Assembly: GCF_024347055.1 (NCBI RefSeq)
Contig: NZ_AP024895.1
Coordinates: 3,224,001-3,288,000, forward strand
Origin: Vibrio porteresiae DSM 19223
GTDB lineage: Bacteria > Pseudomonadota > Gammaproteobacteria > Enterobacterales > Vibrionaceae
DNA: 64,000 nt
Direction of reading: 5' to 3'
Shown: positions 8,566 through 17,604 of the stretch, piece after piece
Layout of the letters: each line of letters starts with the position of its first letter
Numbering within the stretch: position 1 is the stretch's first letter
Position numbers and translations under genes: made by a program
Notes under the pieces: generated by a model
Told to the model about the DNA's origin: nothing
What the model saw: the letters and a program-made list of their open reading frames with translations, nothing else
Database searches by the model: none

Positions 8566-9043
8566 TCTATTGGCTTGCCTACTGGTAAGTGGACAAACAT
8601 TGGCCCTATCGACAGATAGTCAGCAGCCAGTGTACATTGACTCAGATAGTCAACAACTGGATATGAAGAGCAACCGCGTAACCTTTTTGGGCGATGTAAA
8701 ACTCAAACAAGGCAGCATCAATATCAATGCAGATAAGCTGATTGTGATACGTAATGAAGCTACTGGAAAAATTCAGGATATTGAAGGCTTTGGTAAATTA
8801 GCGACTTTCTCCCAGTTGACGGATGAGGGTAAGACCCTTTACGGTGAAGCAGAACAACTGTTTTACAAAATGGCCGATGATGAGCTAATCATGATCGATA
8901 AAGCCATGCTGGCACAGGATGACAGTGAGATCCGCGGTAAGAAGATCCGCTATAAGATCTCTTTGCAAAAACTGATCGCAGACAGTAATGGTGAAGGACG
9001 AGTATCTACCGTTCTACAACCTCAAACGATACAGCAGAAGTAA
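8546..9043 (+). CDS. lptA: LptA, periplasmic LPS bridge protein
   Basis: LptA polymerises between LptC and LptD to carry LPS across the periplasm. The 165-residue protein has a signal peptide (about 1-20, ending near TLALS) and an OstA-like beta-jellyroll. The ATG at 8546 follows CAAGG. The frame is open 15 codons further upstream inside lptC, but that start would put charged residues before the signal peptide. Confidence 0.94.
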   Translation: MRISHLSLLACLLVSGQTLALSTDSQQPVYIDSDSQQLDMKSNRVTFLGDVKLKQGSININADKLIVIRNEATGKIQDIEGFGKLATFSQLTDEGKTLYGEAEQLFYKMADDELIMIDKAMLAQDDSEIRGKKIRYKISLQKLIADSNGEGRVSTVLQPQTIQQK

Positions 9044-9050
9044 CTAAATT

Positions 9051-9776
9051 ATGTCGGTACTAAAAGCGGAACACCTAGCGAAAAGCTACAAAAAACGCAA
9101 AGTTGTCTCTGATGTGAGCCTTGAGGTGAAATCAGGTCAAATCGTAGGTCTGCTTGGCCCAAACGGCGCAGGAAAAACCACTTCATTTTATATGATCGTG
9201 GGTCTTGTTGCTCGTGACGATGGCAAAATCTCGATAGACGACAAGGACATAAGTGTGTTACCAATGCACAGTCGCTCGCGAATGGGGATTGGTTATTTGC
9301 CTCAGGAAGCGTCGATTTTCCGTAAGTTGTCGGTTGAAGATAACATTATGGCTGTGCTACAAACTCGTGAAGAAATGACTCGAGAGCAGCGCCAAGATAA
9401 ATTGGAAGACTTGTTAGAAGAGTTTCACATCCAACACATTCGCAAAAGTGCTGGGATGGCACTGTCAGGGGGCGAACGTCGCCGAGTAGAAATTGCTCGC
9501 GCGTTAGCGGCAAACCCTCAATTCATCTTGTTGGATGAACCTTTTGCTGGCGTTGACCCGATATCGGTCATTGATATTAAAAAGATAATTGAACACCTGC
9601 GAGATCGCGGTCTTGGCGTCTTGATCACTGACCATAACGTACGCGAAACACTCGATGTGTGTGAAAAAGCGTACATAGTCAGTCAAGGACGACTGATCGC
9701 AGAAGGTACACCTCAAGAGGTGTTAAACCATGAGCAGGTTAAACAAGTTTATCTCGGTGAACAATTCCGTCTATGA
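9051..9776 (+). CDS. lptB: LptB, ATPase of the LPS export ABC transporter
   Basis: LptB energises LPS extraction from the inner membrane with LptF and LptG, which are not in this window. The 241 residues show Walker A GPNGAGKT (about 35-42), ABC signature LSGGERRR (about 139-146) and Walker B FILLDEP, with a conserved H-loop ITDHNV. The length matches E. coli LptB. It lies 7 bases after lptA. Confidence 0.96.
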   Translation: MSVLKAEHLAKSYKKRKVVSDVSLEVKSGQIVGLLGPNGAGKTTSFYMIVGLVARDDGKISIDDKDISVLPMHSRSRMGIGYLPQEASIFRKLSVEDNIMAVLQTREEMTREQRQDKLEDLLEEFHIQHIRKSAGMALSGGERRRVEIARALAANPQFILLDEPFAGVDPISVIDIKKIIEHLRDRGLGVLITDHNVRETLDVCEKAYIVSQGRLIAEGTPQEVLNHEQVKQVYLGEQFRL

Positions 9777-9822
9777 TTGACGGTGGTGAACCAGATAACG
9801 AATTAAGGTAGTTGGATACTGA

Positions 9823-11298
9823 ATGAAACCTTCGTTACAGCTCAAACTAGGTCAACAATTAGCAATGACACCTCAGCTTCAACAGGCGATTCGTCTGTTG
9901 CAGCTGTCTACGCTCGATTTACAGCAAGAGATTCAAGAGGCTTTGGATTCCAACCCTCTTCTTGATGTGGAAGAGGGTCCAGACGAAGTCATAGCCCATG
10001 ACGACAACAAACCAGCTGCTAGCGAACACGAAGAGAGAGAGCCGAGCGCAGAAGTCACTTCCGAGCCAGAACCTCAAGACAGTTCAGATATTTTTGAAAA
10101 ATCAGAAATCAGCTCAGAACTTGAAATGGATACCACTTGGGATGACGTGTATAGCGCCAACACAGGTAGTACCGGGCTCGCTTTGGATGAAGACACCCCT
10201 GTCTACCAAGGTGAAACCACGCAAACTCTCCAAGACTACCTACTCTGGCAATTAGACTTAACCCCTTTTAGTGAGACAGACAGAACCATCGCTTACGCTC
10301 TTATCGACGCTATCGATGATTACGGTTATCTCACTCTGTCATTGGAAGAGATTCTCGAAAACTTTGAAAATGACGACATTGAGATTGAGGAAATCGAGGC
10401 GGTTCGCAAGCGCATTCAGCAATTTGATCCCCTTGGCGCCGCTTCCCTTAATCTGCAAGACTGCCTTTTGCTTCAACTAGCTACCTATCCTAGTGATACC
10501 CCATGGCTAGAAGAGGCCAAGCTACTCCTTTCTCAGTATATTGATCAACTTGGAAACCGCGATTACAAACTCATTTTAAAAGAGGCTAAACTCAAAGAAG
10601 AGGAATTGCGTGAAGCGCTTCAACTGATACAACAGTTGGATCCAAGACCCGGTAGCCGTATTGCTGAAGATCACGCGGAATATGTGATTCCAGATGTCTC
10701 AGTGTACAAAGAACACGGCAAATGGATTGTGGCCATCAATCCAGATAGCGTTCCGAAACTGAAGGTGAATCAACAGTATGCGGATCTCGTGCGCGGTAAT
10801 AGCAGCGAGAGCAACTATATCCGGACCAACTTGCAAGAAGCAAAATGGTTGATCAAGAGCTTAGAAAGCCGAAATGAGACTTTACTCAAAGTTGCCAAAT
10901 GCATCGTTGAACATCAGCGCGATTTCTTCGAGTATGGTGAAGAAGCCATGAAGCCAATGGTGCTAAATGACGTCGCCCTTGCAGTGGACATGCATGAATC
11001 CACTATTTCTCGAGTCACCACTCAGAAATATATGCATACGCCGCGAGGCATATTCGAATTGAAGTACTTTTTCTCTAGTCACGTTAGTACCGATAACGGT
11101 GGAGAGTGTTCATCAACTGCGATTCGCGCACTGATTAAGAAATTGGTTTCTGCTGAAAACACAGCAAAACCACTCAGTGATAGCAAAATCGCGGCCCTAC
11201 TTGCTGACCAAGGAATTCAAGTCGCAAGACGGACGATAGCTAAGTACCGAGAGTCGTTGGGAATAGCTCCTTCAAGTCAGCGTAAACGCCTGCTATAA
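9823..11298 (+). CDS. rpoN: RNA polymerase sigma-54 factor
   Basis: RpoN directs RNA polymerase to -24/-12 promoters that need enhancer-binding ATPases; in vibrios it controls flagellar, nitrogen and quorum-sensing genes. The 491 residues show a Gln/Leu-rich activator-interaction region (about 1-50), an acidic variable region (about 52-125), the core-binding domain, the helix-turn-helix region and the RpoN box ARRTIAKYRE (about 468-477) near the C-terminus. It stands between lptB and hpf, as in most gammaproteobacteria. Confidence 0.97.
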   Translation: MKPSLQLKLGQQLAMTPQLQQAIRLLQLSTLDLQQEIQEALDSNPLLDVEEGPDEVIAHDDNKPAASEHEEREPSAEVTSEPEPQDSSDIFEKSEISSELEMDTTWDDVYSANTGSTGLALDEDTPVYQGETTQTLQDYLLWQLDLTPFSETDRTIAYALIDAIDDYGYLTLSLEEILENFENDDIEIEEIEAVRKRIQQFDPLGAASLNLQDCLLLQLATYPSDTPWLEEAKLLLSQYIDQLGNRDYKLILKEAKLKEEELREALQLIQQLDPRPGSRIAEDHAEYVIPDVSVYKEHGKWIVAINPDSVPKLKVNQQYADLVRGNSSESNYIRTNLQEAKWLIKSLESRNETLLKVAKCIVEHQRDFFEYGEEAMKPMVLNDVALAVDMHESTISRVTTQKYMHTPRGIFELKYFFSSHVSTDNGGECSSTAIRALIKKLVSAENTAKPLSDSKIAALLADQGIQVARRTIAKYRESLGIAPSSQRKRLL

Positions 11299-11321
11299 GG
11301 CCTAACCGAAAAGGAAAGTCT

Positions 11322-11609
11322 ATGCAAATCAACATTAATGGCCACCACATTGATCTTACAGATTCAATGCAAGACTACGTAAATTCGAAATTTGATAAAC
11401 TTGAACGCTTTTTTGATCAAATAAACAACGTTCAAGTGATATTACGTGTTGAAAAATTACGCCAGATCGCAGAAGCTACGCTCCATGTGAGTCAAGCTGA
11501 GCTCCATGCGACAGCGGAAAGCGATAACATGTATGCCGCTATCGACGAGCTGGTGGATAAACTCGTACGACAACTTAACAAGCATAAAGAAAAGCTAAGT
11601 AGCCATTAA
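11322..11609 (+). CDS. hpf: Ribosome hibernation promoting factor, short form
   Basis: HPF binds the 30S decoding region and promotes 100S ribosome dimers in stationary phase, together with RMF. At 95 residues this is the short form without the long-HPF dimerisation domain. The S30AE/YfiA fold is seen from the start MQININGHHIDLT through the VHVSQAELHA-like strand. The AAGGA box is well placed. It is the usual rpoN neighbour (YhbH). Confidence 0.94.
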   Translation: MQININGHHIDLTDSMQDYVNSKFDKLERFFDQINNVQVILRVEKLRQIAEATLHVSQAELHATAESDNMYAAIDELVDKLVRQLNKHKEKLSSH

Positions 11610-11611
11610 TC

Positions 11612-12064
11612 ATGCAATTAAGCGAAGTGTTGACACTGGACTGCACCAAGAGTGCGGTCCAATGTTCAAGTAAAAAAAGAGCCCTTGAAATCATTAGTGA
11701 GATCGCTGCCGAGCATACTGGTCAAAATGCCACAGAGCTATTTGAAAGTATGTTGAGCAGAGAAAAGATGGGCAGTACAGGTATTGGTAACGGGATTGCT
11801 ATTCCTCATGCGCGTATGCCAGAGTGTGAACAAGCTGTCGCGATATTAGTGCAATGTGAAGAACCAATCGAATTCGACGCGATTGATAATCGCCCAGTCG
11901 ACTTACTTTTTGCGCTTCTCGTTCCTGAGTCACAGTGCAAAGAGCACCTCAAAACCTTGTCCTGCATGGCAGAACGTTTGAATGACAAACAGACGCTCAA
12001 ACAGCTTCGTGGCGCAACCAGCGATCAAGAGCTGTACGACATCATGGTTAGCCAACCACAATAA
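11612..12064 (+). CDS. ptsN: PTS IIA-like nitrogen regulatory protein
   Basis: PtsN (EIIA-Ntr) is the terminal phosphoacceptor of the nitrogen PTS and regulates potassium transport and other targets through its phosphorylation state. The 150 residues form one EIIA fructose/mannitol-type domain, with the phosphorylated histidine in IPHARMP at about H66. It starts three bases after the hpf stop codon, so it is cotranscribed with rpoN and hpf. Confidence 0.95.
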   Translation: MQLSEVLTLDCTKSAVQCSSKKRALEIISEIAAEHTGQNATELFESMLSREKMGSTGIGNGIAIPHARMPECEQAVAILVQCEEPIEFDAIDNRPVDLLFALLVPESQCKEHLKTLSCMAERLNDKQTLKQLRGATSDQELYDIMVSQPQ

Positions 12065-12078
12065 AACAGGACACCACC

Positions 12079-12939
12079 ATGCGTTTGATAGTGGTCAGCG
12101 GTCAATCAGGAGCCGGGAAAAGTGTCGCGTTACGCGTGCTTGAAGATTTAGGTTATTACTGTGTTGATAACCTACCGGTTAACTTGCTTAATGCGTTTAT
12201 CAAATCGGTACAAGGCAGCAACCAAAACGTTGCTGTGAGTATTGATATTCGTAACTTGCCGAAAGATCCTGGCTTGATTGAGCCTGTTTTGGAGCAGCTA
12301 AAACGACACAATGAAGTGAGTGTACTGTTTCTGGATGCTTCAGCAGAGACCCTACTCAAACGCTATAGTGAAACACGTCGTCTTCATCCCCTATCGCTGT
12401 CCGACACCAAAACGTCGTTAGCCAATGCGATAGAGATCGAAAAGCAGATTCTGGGTCCGCTCAAAGAGCAGTCAGACCATGTCATTGATAGTAGCAATAA
12501 ATCCATTCATGAATTGAGTGAGTTGGTGCGCACCTATGTCGAAGGTCGCGAACGTAAAAAACTCGTGATGGTGTTTCAATCATTTGGATTTAAATATGGT
12601 ATTCCTAGTGATGCCGACTATGTTTTTGATGTGCGCTTTCTGCCCAATCCACATTGGGAACCCGATTTACGTCCTTTAACGGGGTTAGATGCACCGATCA
12701 AATCGTTTCTCGAAAGTTATCCAGAAGTGATTGAACTCAAACTGCAGATTCAAAAATTTATTGAATATTGGCTACCTATGCTAGAAAAAAGTAACCGCAG
12801 TTATTTGACTGTCGCAATTGGCTGTACTGGTGGGAAACACCGTTCAGTCTACATCGCGCAGCAGCTAGCGGATTATTTTGCTCAGTTAGGAAATCAAGTT
12901 CAGCTTCATCACAATACGTTAGAAAAAGAGACACCTTAA
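12079..12939 (+). CDS. rapZ: RNase adapter protein RapZ
   Basis: RapZ is a nucleotide- and RNA-binding protein that in E. coli guides RNase E to the GlmZ small RNA and so sets glucosamine-6-phosphate synthase levels. It has 286 residues with Walker A GQSGAGKS (residues 8-15), a Walker B-like FLDA segment near residue 80, and a C-terminal sensor domain with the conserved GCTGGKHRSV (about 249-258). Location between ptsN and npr is conserved. Whether vibrios have the same GlmZ circuit is not shown here. Confidence 0.95.
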   Translation: MRLIVVSGQSGAGKSVALRVLEDLGYYCVDNLPVNLLNAFIKSVQGSNQNVAVSIDIRNLPKDPGLIEPVLEQLKRHNEVSVLFLDASAETLLKRYSETRRLHPLSLSDTKTSLANAIEIEKQILGPLKEQSDHVIDSSNKSIHELSELVRTYVEGRERKKLVMVFQSFGFKYGIPSDADYVFDVRFLPNPHWEPDLRPLTGLDAPIKSFLESYPEVIELKLQIQKFIEYWLPMLEKSNRSYLTVAIGCTGGKHRSVYIAQQLADYFAQLGNQVQLHHNTLEKETP

Positions 12940-12954
12940 GCCAAGGAAAGCGCT

Positions 12955-13233
12955 ATGCCACAACTGAGTCGTACCGTATTAATTCAAAATAAGCTGGGGC
13001 TACACGCTCGCGCCGCCGTAAAATTGGTGGAACTCGCACAAGCATTTGATGCAGTGTTAACGATTCAGGGGCAAGATGGTAAAGAAGCTACCGCAGATAG
13101 CGTGATTGGTCTGTTGATGCTGGAATCCGCTCAAGGTCAGCCGATTACAATTTCTGCTGAAGGCTCACAAGCTGAACAAGCACTGGAAGCCGCTTGTCAT
13201 CTTATCGAAGATAAATTTGAGGAAGAAGAATAA
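12955..13233 (+). CDS. npr: Phosphocarrier protein NPr
   Basis: NPr is the HPr-like carrier of the nitrogen PTS, passing phosphate from EI-Ntr (PtsP) to PtsN. The 92 residues form an HPr domain with the phosphorylated histidine in LGLHARA (H17). The Ser46 region of Gram-positive HPr is replaced by VIGLLMLE, as in NPr. It is the last gene of the rpoN series; the C-terminus is an acidic EEE tail. Confidence 0.94.
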   Translation: MPQLSRTVLIQNKLGLHARAAVKLVELAQAFDAVLTIQGQDGKEATADSVIGLLMLESAQGQPITISAEGSQAEQALEAACHLIEDKFEEEE

Positions 13234-13350
13234 TCCTCACACCATACTGATTAAAATATTTCCTACCTCTACTAAGATAATATTAAACATAATAAAAATT
13301 TCAGTTACTATTCTCGCACTATCTCATCACCAGCGAATTAGGGGGCATCA

Positions 13351-14709
13351 ATGGCAGAGCAAATAGAATTCGATCAAGCTCACCAAACCCTCCATGAAAT
13401 CACCCAGGCGTTAGAAAACGGTCGCTTTGTGCATGTCCGCAGACAATTGCAGGACATGGAACCTGAAGATATCGCGATTCTATTAGAAGCCTCCCCGCGC
13501 AAAGCGCGTGAAGTACTTTGGCAACTGACCGACCCAGAAGATTACGGTGAAATCCTCGACGAACTGGCAGAGGATGTCAAAGATGCTCTGGTGTCAAAAA
13601 TGGCGCCCGAGAAACTCGCTGAAGTTACCGAAGGTATGGATACCGATGACGTAGCTTATGTCTTGCGTAGCTTGCCAGATGACCTTTCCCGAGAAGTCCT
13701 GTCACAAATGGACAGCTCAGACCGGTTGCGTGTCGAAATGGCGCTCTCTTATCCAGAGGATACAGCCGGCGGTATCATGAATACCGACGTTATCACTATC
13801 CGCAGTGATGTAGATGTTGACGTGGTATTGCGCTATCTGCGTATGAAGGGAGAGTTGCCAGAGCTAACCGATGCACTTTATGTGGTGGATAGCTCCAATA
13901 AACTGATTGGTCATCTTTCTCTTGCAGTGCTTCTCACTACGCAACCGGACATTCCGGTCGCAGAAGTGATGGAAGATGCCGATGAAGCAATTCGTGTTGA
14001 TACTAAAGATTCCGATGTCGCTAGCCTGTTTGAACGTCGTAACTGGATTTCTGCCCCGGTGGTCGATGAAAACCAAGTGCTGGTTGGTCGTATCACCATC
14101 GATGACGTGGTGGACATCATCCGTGAAGATGCCGAACACTCAATGATGAGTATGGCAGGTATGGATGATGATGAAGATACCTTTGCGCCAGTCTTTAAAT
14201 CCGCCCGTAAACGCAGTATTTGGCTCGGAGCCAACGTATTAGCCGCATTAGCAGCAGCCTCTGTTTCCAACATGTTCGAATCCACTTTAGAACAGATGGC
14301 TTCCGTTGCGGTTCTGATGACCATTGTCCCTTCTATGGGCGGGGTTGCTGGTAACCAAACCGTGGCACTGGTGATTCGTGGCCTTGCACTTGGTCATATC
14401 GGTAACAGTAACAAACAAGAATTACTGTACAAAGAAGCCGCTATCGGTCTGTTGAACGGTATTCTATGGGCACTGTTAATTGGTGCGATAGTGGTGGTTT
14501 GGAAAGGCAGCTTTATGCTCGGTGGCATTATTTCCGCCGCGATGTTAACCAACTTATTTGTTGCCGGTATCGCAGGGGTAACCATTCCTATCATTCTGAA
14601 GAAGATGAATATTGACCCCGCATTAGCCGGAGGAATGGCGCTGACCACGGTAACCGATGTGGTGGGATTATCAGCCTTCTTAGGGCTCGCTACCCTGCTG
14701 ATCCGTTGA
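13351..14709 (+). CDS. mgtE: MgtE-family magnesium transporter
   Basis: MgtE is a Mg2+-gated Mg2+ channel of the inner membrane. The 452 residues follow the family order: an acidic helical MgtE_N domain (about 30-130), two CBS domains (about 135-255) and five transmembrane helices (about 285-450), including the pore-region segment MGGVAGNQT near residue 330. The start follows a strong AGGGGG box. No riboswitch was recognised in the 117-base gap before it. Convergent with pmbA. Confidence 0.95.
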   Translation: MAEQIEFDQAHQTLHEITQALENGRFVHVRRQLQDMEPEDIAILLEASPRKAREVLWQLTDPEDYGEILDELAEDVKDALVSKMAPEKLAEVTEGMDTDDVAYVLRSLPDDLSREVLSQMDSSDRLRVEMALSYPEDTAGGIMNTDVITIRSDVDVDVVLRYLRMKGELPELTDALYVVDSSNKLIGHLSLAVLLTTQPDIPVAEVMEDADEAIRVDTKDSDVASLFERRNWISAPVVDENQVLVGRITIDDVVDIIREDAEHSMMSMAGMDDDEDTFAPVFKSARKRSIWLGANVLAALAAASVSNMFESTLEQMASVAVLMTIVPSMGGVAGNQTVALVIRGLALGHIGNSNKQELLYKEAAIGLLNGILWALLIGAIVVVWKGSFMLGGIISAAMLTNLFVAGIAGVTIPIILKKMNIDPALAGGMALTTVTDVVGLSAFLGLATLLIR

Positions 14710-14737
14710 ATGTTATCCGTCTAGATAGACACTAAAT

Positions 14738-14775
14738 ACAAAAAGCCGAACAATCATGTTCGGCTTTCTTTTTAT
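14738..14775. terminator. Bidirectional terminator between mgtE and pmbA
   Basis: A perfect 10-bp stem (14742-14751 with 14758-14767) has T-rich tracts on both sides, so it can end both the plus-strand mgtE transcript and the minus-strand pmbA transcript. Confidence 0.88.
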
Positions 14776-14790
14776 CTAACGAGATCGCGA

Positions 14791-16134
14791 TTATTCACCC
14801 GCTACTTTCATCTTATCGAGCAAGATAGAACCTGTTTGAATTTGTGAGCGTGTCTCTACATCAGAGCCTACCGCTACAATCTGTTCAAACATCTGCTTCA
14901 GGTTACTTGCTACGGTAAAGCCTGATACTGGGTATTGAATCTCACCGTTTTCAACCCAGAAGCCAGCCGCGCCACGAGAGTAATCACCCGTTACGATATT
15001 CACACCTTGGCCCATAACTTCAGTCACCAACAAACCAGTGCCTAGCTCTTTAAGCATCTGTTCATAGTTTTGACCAGTCGACTTCACAAACCAGTTATGA
15101 ATACCACCCGCATGACCCGTTGGCGTCATTTTCATTTTACGCGCCGCATAACTGGTTAATAGGTAAGTGGCTAAAGTACCGTCAGTGATGATCTCGAGAT
15201 CTTTGGTTGCAACGCCTTCGCTATCAAACGGTGTTGAAGCCAATCCACGCAAGATGTGTGGACGTTCACTGACATTAAACCACTCCGGCAAAATACGCTT
15301 ACCTAAGTGGTCAACTAAGAATGACGATTTACGATAAAGGTTACCACCGCTGATAGCCATCACTAGATGCCCCATCAAGCCCGTTGCCACATCGGCAGCA
15401 AACATGATTGGGTAGTGGCCCGTTTTTACTTTACGTGCATCAAGGCGGCTAACTGTATTTTCTGCCGCCTTTAAACCCACCACTTCAGGTGACCATAAAT
15501 CATCTTTATTACGAGCAACGGTATAACTGTAATCGCGCTCCATTTCACCATTAGCACCTTCACCAATCACACAACAGCTGATGCTGTGACGGCTTGAGGC
15601 AAAACTGGCAAGCAAACCATGGCTATTACCATAGACGCGCACACCATAGTGACTGTCGTAACTGCCACCATCACTTTGTTTGATCTTATTACTGTAAGCT
15701 AAAGCGATACGCTCAGCTTCAATCGCAATTTCTGCGGCTTTATCCGGATCAGGGACATCTGGGTGGAAAAGGTCCAAATCAGGGATCTCTTTCACCATTA
15801 ACTCTTTTGGCGCTGGTCCAGCGTAAGGGTCTTCAGAGGTATAGTTAGCGATATCAAGAGCGGCTTGCACTGTCTGTTGAATGGCTTTTTCACTGAGATC
15901 AGAAGTAGAAGCGCTACCCTTACGTTGACCACGATAGACAGTAATACCCAAGGCACCGTCACTATTAAATTCGACGTTTTCTACCTCACACATACGGGTA
16001 GAAACACTCAGACCTGTACTTTTTGTAATGGCGACTTCAGCGGCATCAGCACTGTGTGAAGCCATCTCTAACGCTTTTGCGACAGCGGCTTCTAGCTCGA
16101 CCCGCTGCGCAGCGACTTGCTGTTTTACATCCAT
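14791..16134 (-). CDS. pmbA: Metalloprotease PmbA (TldE)
   Basis: PmbA/TldE pairs with TldD to form a heterodimeric zinc protease that in E. coli matures microcin B17 and degrades CcdA. The 447 residues match the U62 (PmbA/TldD) family, including the C-terminal segment with NIVTGDYSRGAAGFWVENG at about residues 377-395. As expected for the E subunit, the zinc-site HEXXH of TldD is not visible. tldD is not in this window. It is divergent from darP, as in enterobacteria. Confidence 0.94.
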   Translation of the reverse strand: MDVKQQVAAQRVELEAAVAKALEMASHSADAAEVAITKSTGLSVSTRMCEVENVEFNSDGALGITVYRGQRKGSASTSDLSEKAIQQTVQAALDIANYTSEDPYAGPAPKELMVKEIPDLDLFHPDVPDPDKAAEIAIEAERIALAYSNKIKQSDGGSYDSHYGVRVYGNSHGLLASFASSRHSISCCVIGEGANGEMERDYSYTVARNKDDLWSPEVVGLKAAENTVSRLDARKVKTGHYPIMFAADVATGLMGHLVMAISGGNLYRKSSFLVDHLGKRILPEWFNVSERPHILRGLASTPFDSEGVATKDLEIITDGTLATYLLTSYAARKMKMTPTGHAGGIHNWFVKSTGQNYEQMLKELGTGLLVTEVMGQGVNIVTGDYSRGAAGFWVENGEIQYPVSGFTVASNLKQMFEQIVAVGSDVETRSQIQTGSILLDKMKVAGE

Positions 16135-16242
16135 ATTTCATCCAAACTCTAAGGCATCGTATTCCTAGGATAACAAGAATTTCGCATTCTCCCCACGATT
16201 CTTGCTAAAATAGCTGACATAAATAACTCACTAGTGAAGAAA

Positions 16243-16770
16243 ATGGCTCGTAAAAACCAAAAAGCTCCTTGGGAAGAGGAAGAAGAGATCATCTGGGTTA
16301 GTAAAACCGAGATGAAGAACGACATGACCGTACTGCAGAAATTAGGTGAAGAGCTTGTTGAGCTTAAGCCATCTGCACTGGAAAAGTTTCCTTTACCTGA
16401 AGACCTTGCAGAAGCAATTAAAGACGCTCAACGCTTTAAGAACGAAGCTCGCCGTCGTCAGCTTCAATACATTGGTCGATTGATGCGTAATATTGATCCA
16501 GAGCCTCTTCAAGCTGCTCTAGACAAATTACGTAACAAACACTCTCAATCCACCGCAATGCTTCATAAATTGGAAGAGTTGCGTAACCGCATCGTTGATG
16601 AAGGCGATAGTGCGATTGAAACTGTATTGGAACTTTACCCAGAAGCTGACCGTCAACGTCTGCGTCTACTTGCTCGCCAAGCTCGTAAAGAAAAAGAAGG
16701 TTCTAAGCCGCCGAAAGCGTCTCGTGAAATCTTCCAATTGCTTAAAGACCTGTACTTACAAGAAAAGTAA
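16243..16770 (+). CDS. darP: Ribosome biogenesis protein DarP (YjgA)
   Basis: DarP (formerly YjgA, DUF615) associates with the 50S precursor and aids maturation of the peptidyl transferase centre. The 175 residues are highly charged and helical. The ATG at 16243-16245 gives a MARKNQK start as in relatives; an in-frame GTG lies three codons upstream. The conserved C-terminal REIFQLLK region is present. Divergent arrangement with pmbA supports the call. Confidence 0.93.
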   Translation: MARKNQKAPWEEEEEIIWVSKTEMKNDMTVLQKLGEELVELKPSALEKFPLPEDLAEAIKDAQRFKNEARRRQLQYIGRLMRNIDPEPLQAALDKLRNKHSQSTAMLHKLEELRNRIVDEGDSAIETVLELYPEADRQRLRLLARQARKEKEGSKPPKASREIFQLLKDLYLQEK

Positions 16771-16805
16771 GTCGCAAGTTTGGTTGCAATACCAACCCAA
16801 GCTCA

Positions 16806-16840
16806 ACAAAAAGGCCAGAATTCAATTCTGGCCTTTTTCT
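16806..16840. terminator. Bidirectional terminator between darP and thiQ
   Basis: A long inverted repeat (16810-16822 with 16824-16836) followed by T-rich DNA on the plus strand ends darP. The A-rich left flank lets it serve thiQ from the other strand. Confidence 0.87.
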
Positions 16841-16872
16841 TTGTGCGATAAGCGTTCGCCGACAAGCTTGAA

Positions 16873-17604
16873 TTAACTCCCAGCCTGAACAAACTGCGCC
16901 AAAGGAAGATAGGCATTATCGCTACTTAGAGCATCGATACTATCCACGACTTGTACTCGTCCATGGGACATAAACGCAAAGTCCGTTGCGATAGCACGTG
17001 CATCTGAAAGATGATGCGTCACCATCAACACACTCGCTTCCCTTTCCCGTGCCAAACGTTGCACCAAAGCTAACATCTCCTCGCGCAAAATAGGATCTAG
17101 AGCGGAAAACGGCTCATCAAGCAACCAAACAGGATGAGATTGCACAAAGCAACGGGCTAAAGCGACGCGTTGTCTTTGGCCACCAGAGAGCTGCTCGGGC
17201 AAACGCTCTAAAACGTGATCTAACCCAACTTGCACCGCCGCTTGTGCCACTTGTTGCCACTGCTGATCGGTTAACTTCATGCCTGGGTGTAATCCCAAGG
17301 CGATGTTTTGCTTTACGGTTAAATGAGCAAAAAGATTATGCTCTTGAAACAGCATGGCAAACGGGCGTTGATAAGGTGCTTTGCCGTTTAATCGCTCGCC
17401 ATAAAAACAAATTTCGCCAAAGTTGGGCTCAATAAATCCAGCCACCAGACTGAGCAGTGTCGATTTTCCTGACCCACTAGGCCCCATCAACGCTAGAATA
17501 CTGTCCTTAGTCATGGTTAAGTCAAACTCAAACCACTCTTGCTGGTACTCATACCGTACCCCGTCGAGCACTAGCATTGGCGACTCCGACTTTTCCACTG
17601 ACAT
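16873..17604 (-). CDS. thiQ: Thiamine ABC transporter ATPase ThiQ
   Basis: ThiQ hydrolyses ATP to import thiamine and thiamine phosphates through ThiP. The 243 residues carry Walker A GPSGSGKST (about 40-48), signature LSGGQRQRVALAR (about 138-150) and Walker B VWLLDEP. The ATG at 17602-17604 lies inside the 3' end of thiP, a 34-base overlap. It is the last gene of the riboswitch-controlled thiBPQ operon. Confidence 0.93.
   Translation of the reverse strand: MSVEKSESPMLVLDGVRYEYQQEWFEFDLTMTKDSILALMGPSGSGKSTLLSLVAGFIEPNFGEICFYGERLNGKAPYQRPFAMLFQEHNLFAHLTVKQNIALGLHPGMKLTDQQWQQVAQAAVQVGLDHVLERLPEQLSGGQRQRVALARCFVQSHPVWLLDEPFSALDPILREEMLALVQRLAREREASVLMVTHHLSDARAIATDFAFMSHGRVQVVDSIDALSSDNAYLPLAQFVQAGS

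Noticed and set aside
13234..13350. Possible magnesium riboswitch before mgtE
   Set aside because: The gap is only 117 bases, AT-rich, and shows no conserved M-box blocks.
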